A stretch of 28,274 nt of DNA from a virus, in IMG/VR virus record IMGVR_UViG_3300042987_002768, positions 1 through 28,274 of that record, one strand, 5' to 3'. Of this stretch, positions 13,335 through 22,162 are shown piece after piece. Within the stretch, counting starts at the first letter, position 1, and each line of letters begins with the position of its first letter. Below the pieces are notes generated by a model. That model made no database searches. It saw nothing but the letters and a program-made list of their open reading frames with translations, and was not told the origin of the DNA. The position numbers and the translations under genes were made by a program.

Positions 13335-13508
13335 ATGGACCTAGAGAATTATTTTCGTTTAAATTTCGCTTTGATACAGTATCATAAATATTCTTTATGG
13401 GAGATAGAGTCATTAATACCTTGGGAAAGAGACATTTATGTAGAACTCTTAAAACAACACTTGGAAGAAGAGAGACTAAAACAGCAAAATGGCAATCAAT
13501 CCTTCTAA
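13335..13508 (+). CDS. Small gp51-position protein, possible frameshift extension of gp26 (57 aa)
   Basis: The 57-residue acidic-basic peptide reads MDLENYFRLNFALIQYHKYS, then LWEIESLIPWERDIYVELLK and a helical end. The W-x-(I/V)-E-x(2)-PW-E-R pattern is reminiscent of the small second products of tail-assembly chaperone genes. It has no Shine-Dalgarno sequence. Its frame is open upstream to the slippery heptamer at the end of gp26, so it could be made as a gp26 fusion, alone, or both. T4 gp51 is much longer, so I give no symbol. It overlaps the next ORF by 20 bases. Confidence 0.65.
   Translation: MDLENYFRLNFALIQYHKYSLWEIESLIPWERDIYVELLKQHLEEERLKQQNGNQSF
13383..13390 (+). promoter_or_regulatory. 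Late-promoter-like box CATAAATA inside the small ORF
   Basis: The NATAAATA match lies 98 bases before the start of the large tail protein at 13489. An internal late promoter would allow the large tail proteins to be made in excess over gp26. Single short motif, unproven. Confidence 0.35.
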
Positions 13509-15456
13509 ACTACTAAGACTTAAACCAATCAGGGCTACAATTACTGCGTCTAGTTTAAGAGGTTTATCTGCTCCTGTTAAACCCAAAATTACTGCATCAC
13601 AAATTTCATCTTCTTCTGTTGTAGCAAATAAGCAAGTTTTAGAAATTCAAAATTCTCTTGTAGAAATTGTTAATATCCTAAAGGCACAAAATAAGTTTTT
13701 AAAAGATACCTCCGAAAAAACAAGAAAAACTGAGGAAGCAAAAAGAAGAGCAGATGTAGAAGAAAACCTTGAAAAAAGAACAGGTGTATTATCAAAAGCT
13801 GCAGAGAAAATATTATCTCCAGTAAAATCACTGCTAGACAAAATCATTGATTTTATTCTTGCAGTTTTTATTGGAAGAGCACTTATCAAACTTATTCGGT
13901 GGTTTAGTGATCCTCAAAATAAAACTAAGATTAGAAGTCTTTTTAGATTTTTAGGAGATCATTGGCCAAAGTTACTTGCACTTTACTTGAGATTTGGAAC
14001 AGGTCTTGGTAGATTTATTGGGGGATTATCATCTTTACTGATTAGAGGTACTTTAAGAATTGCTCAAGCAGCAGCAGGATTAGCAGCAAGAGCAGGATTA
14101 AAAGGTGCTGGTAAAGTTGCTGGATTTCTTGGTGGAAGATACGGAAAAGCATTGGCAGTTGGACTAGAGGTTGGTACAACTGTTGCTGGCACAATGGCCT
14201 TATCAAAAGGTATTGAAAATTTTGCAGGTCTTAATAATATTGATACCAAGGTGCCTAAATTTGCAGGTGGAGGACTTGCAAGATTTAAGAACCTTTTTGG
14301 ATTTTTTGGTGGTGGTCCTGGGCACGTATCTGGGCAAAAAGGAGTAGATAAAATCCCAGCAATGTTAAGTGATGGTGAATTTGTGATGTCTCGTGGTGCA
14401 GTTCAAAAATATGGTGTGGGTACTTTAGAGGCAATGAATGCCGCTGGTGGTGGAACTAATAGACCAAAAATTGTTAATGGAACTGCTTATGCTGCTGGTG
14501 GTGGATTTTTATCTTTTAATCCACTTGAAAAGTTATTGAGAATTGGCAGTTCCACGCCTAGAGAGGGGGAACGATATGGACCACCAGTGCCACCATTTGA
14601 TAGTAGAGCATATACTTCAGCACTAACATCATCTGCTTCTAAACTGATGAACCAACAGTGGAGTTATGCTTCTCAGGGTGGTGATCCTAGAGTTGGTTGT
14701 GCTCCTGCAATTAATGAAGTTTATAGAAAGGCAGGATTATCAATACCTTGGAGTTCTGTTAAAAGGATAAATTATGTTCCGGATATCTATCAATCTTTAA
14801 GTAAATCATTTGTAAAAATTACTGAACCCAAAAGAAATCCTGGTGACATTGTAATATGGAAAGATAGTGGATATCCTGCTGGTAGTGGTAAAGATCCATA
14901 TGGTCATATTGGAATAGTAATGCCGGGAGGAAAAATAGCAAATAATTCATCAACAAAGGGCACATTTACAAATTTAAATACACCTAATGATGCCAGATCT
15001 TGGTGGCCTCATACAAAAGAATTGCTATATTTTAGACATCCTAAAGTTCATCAGTCTCTTATTGGAGAAAAACAGACAAAACCTGAAAAAAATCAACCTT
15101 CTTCTCAATCAAGACAATCAAGATCATCCCCATCAATACTTCAAAGATTGGCATCAGTTTTTATGCCTCCTGCTCGTGCAGATGGAGCAAGATTTAGTGG
15201 TGGACCTGCACCAAATACAACATCAAGGCCATCAACACCAATGGTAATTTCAGCATCAACCGCAAAATCAAGGAATGCATCCAAAACATCGGTGTCTCCT
15301 CCAATGAATTTTATGCCAGAAGTTGTTTATGAAGTTGAGCAACCAAGACAAAAGGTAGCAACTGGAGCATCTGGCAACCCAAGAGTTCCTTCATTTAGTG
15401 TATCATATGCAGGTGGAAATGCAGAAAAAAATGCTACTATTTACGGAATAGGATAA
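13489..15456 (+). CDS. Large tail protein with CHAP/NlpC-like cell-wall hydrolase domain (655 aa)
   Basis: Domains in order: a flexible start with INPSKLL; a coiled-coil-like region (~45-100); a hydrophobic segment at ~115-136; an Ala/Gly-rich hydrophobic region at ~160-240; a tape-measure-associated block (GVDKIPAMLSDGEFVMSRGA, 285-304); then a CHAP or NlpC/P60-type hydrolase with Cys404 (VGCAP), PGDIVIW (451-457) and His473 (GHIGIV). The tail is Ser/Pro-rich. It probably acts in the tail, as tape measure or hub, and cleaves peptidoglycan during entry. It shares its N-terminal plan with the next gene. A distinct gp29 homologue was not recognised in the window, so this pair may cover that role. 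Confidence 0.7.
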   Translation: MAINPSKLLRLKPIRATITASSLRGLSAPVKPKITASQISSSSVVANKQVLEIQNSLVEIVNILKAQNKFLKDTSEKTRKTEEAKRRADVEENLEKRTGVLSKAAEKILSPVKSLLDKIIDFILAVFIGRALIKLIRWFSDPQNKTKIRSLFRFLGDHWPKLLALYLRFGTGLGRFIGGLSSLLIRGTLRIAQAAAGLAARAGLKGAGKVAGFLGGRYGKALAVGLEVGTTVAGTMALSKGIENFAGLNNIDTKVPKFAGGGLARFKNLFGFFGGGPGHVSGQKGVDKIPAMLSDGEFVMSRGAVQKYGVGTLEAMNAAGGGTNRPKIVNGTAYAAGGGFLSFNPLEKLLRIGSSTPREGERYGPPVPPFDSRAYTSALTSSASKLMNQQWSYASQGGDPRVGCAPAINEVYRKAGLSIPWSSVKRINYVPDIYQSLSKSFVKITEPKRNPGDIVIWKDSGYPAGSGKDPYGHIGIVMPGGKIANNSSTKGTFTNLNTPNDARSWWPHTKELLYFRHPKVHQSLIGEKQTKPEKNQPSSQSRQSRSSPSILQRLASVFMPPARADGARFSGGPAPNTTSRPSTPMVISASTAKSRNASKTSVSPPMNFMPEVVYEVEQPRQKVATGASGNPRVPSFSVSYAGGNAEKNATIYGIG

Positions 15457-15457
15457 T

Positions 15458-18403
15458 ATGATTAAGATTGATCCATCCAAACTAGTCGGTAGTTCTACTT
15501 CAGTATCACCTAAAATTTCTTCTGGTGTATTAATTCCCAAGAAAAATCTTTTGGTCATCAAAAACCAAGTTATAGAAGTTAAGAATTTACTACAAACATC
15601 AACTCTATTAAAGCAAGCAGAATTAAATAATCAAAGAAAGAAACTAGAAAGAGAAAAGTTTCAAAAAAGAGAAAATCAACTAGAAGCAAAGAAAGTTCAA
15701 CCAGGAACAAAAAAAATAAGAGTTCCAGGATTACCAAAACTAGGATTTTTAGATCGCATTAAAAACTTTATCTTTACAGTTTTACTTGGAAGATTTATTG
15801 TAAAGATGCTTCCACACGCATCTAAACTTGCCAATGTTGTAAAAGGCATTACAACAGGAATTGAATTTGCAACTGATCTAACAATAGGATTGATTAATGG
15901 ATTATCAACACTTGTAGATAAAGGTTATAAAGCATATGATGCAACCAGTGGATTTCTTAAAAATATTGGTGGAGACAATACAATAAAACTCTTTGATGGA
16001 TTTACAAAAGCAATTGATGCAACAATCATTGCTGCGATTGCTCTTGCTTCAATGCCGGATCCATTTAGTAGTGGACCAGACACAGGAAAACCTGGAAAAA
16101 GTAAAAGTAAAAGGACAAAGGTAACACAAGGAAAGGGTGGACAGAAAATTAGATTTGGAGTTCCTGGGACGGGACCAAAAGTTACGGGAGGTACACCCAG
16201 ACTTCCTACCAGAGGAGCAGTTACTAAAGGAGGATTACTTGGGTTAGTAACTCTTATACCAGATATTCTTAATTCTTGGGACTTGTGGCAAAATCAAGGA
16301 AGAGGAAAGGATGCATTAAGAACATTTTTTAGTGCTGTTACTGGAGCAATTGCAGGTTTAGGTGCTGTTGCTGCAGTAGAAGCTGGCGCAGCTGCCTTAG
16401 GTGTAACTGGAGTTGGTATTCCTGCTGCTATTGCTCTTGCTGTTGCTGGATTCGCCGCTTCTTCTTTAGCGGGAACGGGAGCATATAATTTAACTGATGG
16501 AATTCTTAGAAGAATGGGATTGGTTGATAATGATCCGGAAACAGGAAAACCTTATGCATATAGAAGTGGTGGTCCAGTTACAAGAGGTGGAAGATTTGTT
16601 TCTGGTCCAATTAGAAGATCTGTTGCCAAAAAACCAAAAAGAGGAGTTGTATCAAAAGTTTCTCAACTCAAACCTGGTGTAAATGTTGGTGGAAAAAATA
16701 AAATAGAAAAGGTATTTCCAGAGCCAGATCCAAAAAGCAAAGATAAAGAAAAGCAAGTAAATCCTCTTGGATACATTCAAAGTTCTTATAAAAAAATCAC
16801 ACAGTCAAAAGCATTTGGTGGTTTAATGGCTCTTCCATTAAAGGCACTTGCTGGTCAAGCACCAACACCACTTGATTATAAAACTGCTGCACAAGGATTG
16901 AATTCTTGGATCAACTCAATGTTTGATGCTGGTATTGCAAGACAAGGATTTGCTGGAGGTGGAGATGTTAACACCACAAAATTCTTGGGTGGCGATGATA
17001 TGACTGATGTAATTGCAAAGTCACTGCAAGATAATGTATCAAATCATTTGAATAATGCTATCAATGATTTGATGAAGCAGTTGATGTTAAAAGGAATAGA
17101 AGGGCAAAAAAATCAACCAGATCAACCCGGAAATCAAATTGAAGGATTACAAGGAAATGCAAAAGAGTACTATGACTATTTAATTTCAAAGGGATTATCG
17201 CCAGATAATGCTTTGGGTTTAGTAATAAATGTTGAAAGAGAAAGTACTTATAATCCTGGAATTGTAAGTGGTGATGGTAGATTTATTGGAATATTTCAGT
17301 GGGGTGGTGATAGAGCACAAAAAATGGTTAGAACAATTCCGGATTGGAGAACTAATTGGAGAGGGCAATTAGATTATGCTTTGACTGAAGAAGGAGAACC
17401 GGGACCACAATACGTAGGAATGAAGTTTAATTCTCCACTAGATGCAGCAAACTGGTGGATGAGAGAATGGGAAAGAACTGCAGATCCTGCAAGAGATGAG
17501 ACAAGACATAGAGAAATATATGACCGATTTATATCTCAGGGAATGCGTCGTGGTCAGGGACCTCCAGGCAGAATTCCTATTGGTGCAGGTGATGGAAGAT
17601 TTATTCAAGGTAATTCTGGAAGATCTGATGGAGTTCATTTTCACATTGGCACAAATAAACCTAATGATGCTAGTCATTCAACTCCAGTTGCATTTAATGT
17701 AATTAAGCATTTTCTTGGGAAAAAATCAGTTCACATCTTAAGATCTGATGAAAGAATTCCATTAAACGCAACAGATGAACAAATAAGAGGATATATTGCA
17801 AGAGGACAAAGAGCTCATGCAACCAATGGAAGAGGACCAACTGAAATCGATATTCAAATAGGAGGATTAGATGGTAGAAAAAATAATGTTCCATTTCCTT
17901 TTGCACTTAATAATATGAATTACTCAGCAACCGATGGATATGGTGTAAGTGCAGATGTAGTTGGATTTCAAAAGGCATTCGTAGGTCACGGTAGATATAA
18001 ACCAGATGGAACTCTTGCCCTACAGCAAAGAACACTTTTATCTAGTGGTCATCCTGATTATTATTCATTCCACGGTGGTCCAACAGGTAAGGGTGGACTA
18101 ACAATGACGCACCAAGGCGAATATATCATTGATAAAGACTCCGTTGATGCATTTGGAATGGATTTCTTTGATATTATCAACCAAACTGAAAATATGTCCC
18201 AAAGAAAACAATCAGCAAAACAATTAATGGGAATACTGCAACTCTATGCAGGTTATGAAGCAGGAGGAAGAAAAAAAATTAAGGTTAAAGTTCCCGCACC
18301 ACAAGTTGTGACTGTTCCAGTACCAGTTCCTGTTGGAGGATCATCTGTTATGTCTTCAAGTTCTTCTGGTTCTAAACCACAAGACATTAATTACAGAGGT
18401 TAA
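15458..18403 (+). CDS. Large tail protein with lysozyme-like and M23-like domains (981 aa)
   Basis: It shares with the preceding protein an IDPSKL start, a coiled-coil segment, a hydrophobic segment (~100-117) and a GEYIIDKDSVDAFG block (887-900) equivalent to GEFVMSRGAVQKYG. It adds a phage tail-lysozyme-like domain (~565-695), with YDYLISKGLSPDNALGLVIN leading into candidate catalytic Glu593 and the FIGIFQW motif (609-615). A GRSDGVHFHIG segment (721-731) follows, resembling the HxH motif of M23 peptidases. Low-complexity Gly/Lys linkers separate the units, and the end carries PVPVPVGG. It likely provides the tail lysozyme activity absent from the gp5-like protein. Starts one base after the preceding stop. 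Confidence 0.72.
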   Translation: MIKIDPSKLVGSSTSVSPKISSGVLIPKKNLLVIKNQVIEVKNLLQTSTLLKQAELNNQRKKLEREKFQKRENQLEAKKVQPGTKKIRVPGLPKLGFLDRIKNFIFTVLLGRFIVKMLPHASKLANVVKGITTGIEFATDLTIGLINGLSTLVDKGYKAYDATSGFLKNIGGDNTIKLFDGFTKAIDATIIAAIALASMPDPFSSGPDTGKPGKSKSKRTKVTQGKGGQKIRFGVPGTGPKVTGGTPRLPTRGAVTKGGLLGLVTLIPDILNSWDLWQNQGRGKDALRTFFSAVTGAIAGLGAVAAVEAGAAALGVTGVGIPAAIALAVAGFAASSLAGTGAYNLTDGILRRMGLVDNDPETGKPYAYRSGGPVTRGGRFVSGPIRRSVAKKPKRGVVSKVSQLKPGVNVGGKNKIEKVFPEPDPKSKDKEKQVNPLGYIQSSYKKITQSKAFGGLMALPLKALAGQAPTPLDYKTAAQGLNSWINSMFDAGIARQGFAGGGDVNTTKFLGGDDMTDVIAKSLQDNVSNHLNNAINDLMKQLMLKGIEGQKNQPDQPGNQIEGLQGNAKEYYDYLISKGLSPDNALGLVINVERESTYNPGIVSGDGRFIGIFQWGGDRAQKMVRTIPDWRTNWRGQLDYALTEEGEPGPQYVGMKFNSPLDAANWWMREWERTADPARDETRHREIYDRFISQGMRRGQGPPGRIPIGAGDGRFIQGNSGRSDGVHFHIGTNKPNDASHSTPVAFNVIKHFLGKKSVHILRSDERIPLNATDEQIRGYIARGQRAHATNGRGPTEIDIQIGGLDGRKNNVPFPFALNNMNYSATDGYGVSADVVGFQKAFVGHGRYKPDGTLALQQRTLLSSGHPDYYSFHGGPTGKGGLTMTHQGEYIIDKDSVDAFGMDFFDIINQTENMSQRKQSAKQLMGILQLYAGYEAGGRKKIKVKVPAPQVVTVPVPVPVGGSSVMSSSSSGSKPQDINYRG

Positions 18404-18426
18404 ATATTACAGGAAGGTAAAACGAA

Positions 18427-19746
18427 ATGGTAGACATAACACAAACTAGAACAGGTGTACGTGGAATTAGTGTTGATGAGTGTTCTATTACATCAAAAGA
18501 TGGTAAAAAGGAAAAACTTAATTTCACTGATATTTACTATTATGAATCCATATTAAATGAGTCAATACGTTCAAGTATATATTGTGTGGATGCAGGTAGA
18601 TCAATAAGACCAACAAAAGAAGAAAAGGTTAATTTAAATCTAAAAGATGAAAATCAAAATAAAATAAACGTAGAATTTTATTGCAACACCATTAGTCCTT
18701 TTGGACAACAAACTACAAGATCTGTTTCAATTTTAGATTTGGCATCTAAAGAAGCACTGGTAAATTATGATGTTGTATTGAATAAAAGATTTGATGGGAA
18801 AATATCAGATCATATTATAAACATACTTAATAATTTTTTAAAGACAAATAAAAATAAAGAAATTGAACCAACAATCAATAATTATAATTTTAATGGGAAC
18901 AATCAACATCCATTCTATACATTAATTTGGTTATCTAAATTTGGAATACCAACTATACCAAATGCAAAAGGAAACTCTGCTGGATTTTTATTTTGGGAAA
19001 CCTCAAAAGGATATAAGTTTAAGTCAATTGATAATCTACTTTCGGATACAGATCTAGGAACAGCAAATAAAAAAGAAATAAGTAGATATGTGTATACGAG
19101 AACATCAGACTCAAATATACCACCAGGATTTAATGGAAAATTATTAGAGTACACTCCAATTGTTGTGTCTGGGACAAGTGAAAATAAAAGACAAATAGGT
19201 GCATATTCAACAAGAACAATCTTATTTGATCCGTTTAATTGTTATTATGAAACTGTTTATCCAAATGCAGAAGAAAGTGAGAAGCAAAATTCACTAAGAA
19301 CAGCAGGTGAGCAACTTCCTAGACAAAATAAAGAATTAGAAAATCCAAATTCAAAAAAGAGATTTTCTAGGACACAATATATGTTGATTGATCGTGGAAC
19401 ATTACCATCAGGTAATACCTCACAGCAAATTGAAAAATCAAAAGAACAAAATTTTGATCCTAAGAATATTTTAAATCAATCTGTGATGAGGTACAATCAG
19501 TTGTTTAGTACTAAAATAGAAGTTACGATTGTACCAAATTACAGTTTAAATGCCGGTGACTTAATTCATATTGAAATTGCTGGTGCTCAGGGAGACACTC
19601 TATCCGAAAAGATAGATAAAAAAATGAGCGGAAACTATTTAATAGCAGAATTATGTCATTATATTAATATAAAAGAAGGTGGATATACTAAGTTGACTTT
19701 AGTTAGAGATTCAATTGGTAAAAGACCACCAAGTATTCATTTATAA
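18427..19746 (+). CDS. Baseplate hub protein in gp27 position (439 aa)
   Basis: The 439-residue protein has an N-terminal beta region (SVDECSITSKDGKKEKLNFT), a middle with NYNFNGNNQHPFYTLIWLSK, and a C-terminal beta domain (KIEVTIVPNYSLNAGDLIHI, later GYTKLTLVRDSIGKRP) like the barrel-bearing hub proteins of contractile tails. In T4, gp27 forms the hub trimer that holds gp5, and here the gp5-type gene follows after CP12. No direct motif proves homology, so the gp27 label rests on length, fold impression and position. A GGAAGG ribosome-binding site precedes the ATG. Confidence 0.6.
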   Translation: MVDITQTRTGVRGISVDECSITSKDGKKEKLNFTDIYYYESILNESIRSSIYCVDAGRSIRPTKEEKVNLNLKDENQNKINVEFYCNTISPFGQQTTRSVSILDLASKEALVNYDVVLNKRFDGKISDHIINILNNFLKTNKNKEIEPTINNYNFNGNNQHPFYTLIWLSKFGIPTIPNAKGNSAGFLFWETSKGYKFKSIDNLLSDTDLGTANKKEISRYVYTRTSDSNIPPGFNGKLLEYTPIVVSGTSENKRQIGAYSTRTILFDPFNCYYETVYPNAEESEKQNSLRTAGEQLPRQNKELENPNSKKRFSRTQYMLIDRGTLPSGNTSQQIEKSKEQNFDPKNILNQSVMRYNQLFSTKIEVTIVPNYSLNAGDLIHIEIAGAQGDTLSEKIDKKMSGNYLIAELCHYINIKEGGYTKLTLVRDSIGKRPPSIHL

Positions 19747-19780
19747 ACTTGTTAAATAGTAATACTATATCTTTGCTAAT

Positions 19781-19993
19781 ATGGAAAGCATAGAAAAGCA
19801 TATCGAAGTTGATAAAAAAATCCTTGATGATCCTATGATCTCTGCACAGGCAAGAAGACATACACAAGAAGAACTCAAGTCCTTAGAGAAATGGGCTGAA
19901 CAATACCCAGAGGATCACCACGATCCAACTGCACTGGAACTTTATTGCAATGAAAACCCAGATGCATCTGAATGTAAAATTTATGACGACTGA
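19781..19993 (+). CDS. cp12: CP12-like regulator of the Calvin cycle (70 aa)
   Basis: The C-terminal 25 residues, TALELYCNENPDASECKIYD, are the diagnostic CP12 C-terminal loop with Cys56 and Cys65, which in host CP12 forms a disulfide and binds GAPDH. The N-terminal part lacks the first cysteine pair and has KSLEKWAEQY where host CP12 has AWDxVEEL. Host CP12 holds GAPDH and phosphoribulokinase inactive; phage CP12 is thought to shut down carbon fixation and favour the pentose phosphate pathway. It is embedded between tail genes and overlaps the gp5-like start (TGATG), so it should be expressed late with them. Confidence 0.9.
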   Translation: MESIEKHIEVDKKILDDPMISAQARRHTQEELKSLEKWAEQYPEDHHDPTALELYCNENPDASECKIYDD

Positions 19994-22161
19994 TGACTAA
20001 CGGAACTTTATATAATCCAGGATTTCTTGGTTCTAATTTTAATTGGTGGATCGGACAAATCGCTGATGATGGAACCTGGCGAGACAATATCAATCCAACA
20101 GTCTATAAAAAAAAAGATGAAATACCTGGATGGGGATACAGATATAAGGTAAGAATTATTGGATTACACGACCAAGAAGAAGAAATATTACCATCTGTTC
20201 AACTTCCTTGGGCACAGGTAATGTATCCAGTGACTGCTGGTGGTGGGCAAGGTGGAGCACTTCAGACACCAAATATTCGTCAGGGAATGTTTGTGTTTGG
20301 TTTCTTTTTAGATGAAAGCAACCGACAAGTTCCTGTAATTATGGGAGTTCTTGGAAATAATGCACAAACAGTATTGTCGCCAAACATTGGTGTTACACAA
20401 ACAAATGGAGGAACTGGTAGTTTAGCAACAAGTGGTTATGCAAATCGTGCAAGTGGTGTAGGTTCTGGTAAAGGTAAACCTGAAGTTTCTGATACACAAG
20501 TAGCAACTGAACAACCACCAACTCAACCATCAACTCAACCATCAACTCAACCATCAACTCAACCATCAACTCAACCATCAACTCAACCACCAACTTTGGA
20601 AGCTGCTGGTGGCGCTCAACCTGCAGATGCTGGATCTAAAAAGCAAGACAAAAAACTTAAAGAGGAAAAACCACTGCACGAAATCTGTGAAGAAAAACCA
20701 CGAAATATGAATGTCATTCAGAAAATTATAAAGTGGTTAAGAGATAGATATGAAGGTTTAAAGCAAGGTTTAAAAGACTTTGCAAATGGTGCTATTACTG
20801 GAATAAGTGATAAGTTACAGCAATGGAATAAAGATATTAAGTCTGCATCTGAACGCATTGCAAAGGAGATGAAAGGTCTTTTTGATAGAGTTAAAAAATA
20901 TATCCAAGATAAAATTGCACGATTTTTAAAACCTTTTGAGAATATTTCTCTTCCAACAATTAGAATTAAACTTTTTGAATTAAAGATAGAAGGGTTCAAA
21001 AAGATTTGTTGTATTTTTAATAATATTTACAAACTTCTTTCCGGATTAATTGCAGGATTACTTGCAAAACTCTTCAATAATAAATCACCACAACAAGCAG
21101 TTGATGATGAAAAAGCAGCGCAAAATGCTGCAGCAATTGCAGGAATTCCCATACCAACTCCACAAGAAACTTTTATTCCAAATCCTGCTTGTGTGACTGA
21201 GGAATTGGTTGCAAATGTTCTCGCGGAAACAATTGGAGAAATTTCTTTTGGAATTAATGAAGCAATTTTACCAATCATTACAGAAATTTCAAATTCAAAT
21301 AATGCATATGGTGGAACTCCAATCGGTGCTCTTTCTGCCCCGTCAGTAACCAAATCAATTCTTTCTCTTCCATACAATTCATTAAAAGGAGTAAGAAATT
21401 TTAACGATTTAAAAACTGCTATCGGTACTCAAGCATTTGTAAATGATTTAGCATCTGCAGCAACAATTCTTGCGGGTCCAACATTGGGTAGTGCTGTTAC
21501 TGCGGGTGCTGGTATCATAAAGGCAAATGATTTTGGTGATGTCGTAAACTCTCTTGGAACTGCTCTTGGTGTTGATCCAAAATATGTTGGTCCAGCAGCA
21601 AAGTTTTTAAGAGATGGTGATATTGTAAGTGGTCTTAATTCTCTTGCATCTATTGCTGGTGTTCCACCTGCTGCATTAAATGTAGCAAATTCTTTATTGA
21701 ATGGTGGTGATGTTGTTGCTGGATTGAGTGAGGCTGCAAAAGCACTGGGGGTAGATCCTGTTTTAGTTGGAAGACTTTCAAGTGCTCTTGCATCTATTCA
21801 ACAAGGAAATGTTGCCGCTGCTGCTTTAAGTTTGATTGGAAATGTAAATATTCCAGGGTTGAATATGGATATTGCAAGTGGACTTAAGTTCATTAGTTCA
21901 GTAATGACTATTTTTGACTGTGATCCAAAACCAAAATGCTCTGATGCTGATACTTATACTTTGGGTAAAGGTGTAGGAAAAACAGAACCTGCTTCAAAAG
22001 AAGGAAATGTTGCTGCAAATGAAGCATTTAAAAGAAATACTGAAAGTATAGAAAAACAAACAGTTGGTAGTGGAGCCACTGGTTCTGCTGCTACTGTAGA
22101 TAGATTTGCAGTTCCCAGATCAACTAATTTGGGAACAACCACTGGAATAGTTGGAGCATAA
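19993..22161 (+). CDS. 5: gp5-type baseplate hub protein, OB-fold without lysozyme (722 aa)
   Basis: Residues ~13-125 match the T4 gp5 N-terminal OB-fold: FNWWIGQIADD, YRYKVRIIGLH, LPWAQVMYPVTAGGGQGG and the FVFGFFLDESN strand. No lysozyme or beta-helix domain follows. Instead there is a Thr-Gln-Pro-Ser repeat linker (~175-200), a basic helical segment with amphipathic helices (~235-370), and an Ala/Gly-rich region (~515-630) with repeated ALGVDP-x-VG units. In T4 the gp5 trimer forms the puncturing hub. Here the lytic and spike functions appear to be in other genes. Its start overlaps CP12 by one base. Confidence 0.78.
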   Translation: MTNGTLYNPGFLGSNFNWWIGQIADDGTWRDNINPTVYKKKDEIPGWGYRYKVRIIGLHDQEEEILPSVQLPWAQVMYPVTAGGGQGGALQTPNIRQGMFVFGFFLDESNRQVPVIMGVLGNNAQTVLSPNIGVTQTNGGTGSLATSGYANRASGVGSGKGKPEVSDTQVATEQPPTQPSTQPSTQPSTQPSTQPSTQPPTLEAAGGAQPADAGSKKQDKKLKEEKPLHEICEEKPRNMNVIQKIIKWLRDRYEGLKQGLKDFANGAITGISDKLQQWNKDIKSASERIAKEMKGLFDRVKKYIQDKIARFLKPFENISLPTIRIKLFELKIEGFKKICCIFNNIYKLLSGLIAGLLAKLFNNKSPQQAVDDEKAAQNAAAIAGIPIPTPQETFIPNPACVTEELVANVLAETIGEISFGINEAILPIITEISNSNNAYGGTPIGALSAPSVTKSILSLPYNSLKGVRNFNDLKTAIGTQAFVNDLASAATILAGPTLGSAVTAGAGIIKANDFGDVVNSLGTALGVDPKYVGPAAKFLRDGDIVSGLNSLASIAGVPPAALNVANSLLNGGDVVAGLSEAAKALGVDPVLVGRLSSALASIQQGNVAAAALSLIGNVNIPGLNMDIASGLKFISSVMTIFDCDPKPKCSDADTYTLGKGVGKTEPASKEGNVAANEAFKRNTESIEKQTVGSGATGSAATVDRFAVPRSTNLGTTTGIVGA
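20521..20592 (+). repeat. Six 12-bp tandem repeats (ACTCAACCATCA), coding
   Basis: Five exact copies plus a sixth with one change encode Thr-Gln-Pro-Ser linker repeats in the gp5-type protein. The unit length keeps the frame, so copy number could vary without disrupting the gene. Confidence 0.92.
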
Positions 22162-22162
22162 T

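Noticed and set aside
20521-20592. Possible CRISPR-like array
   Set aside because: The 12-bp units are contiguous with no spacers and keep the reading frame of a structural gene.
20393-20593. Minus-strand ORF made of VELM repeats
   Set aside because: It is the antisense reading of the Thr-Gln-Pro-Ser coding repeat in the hub gene and has no independent support.
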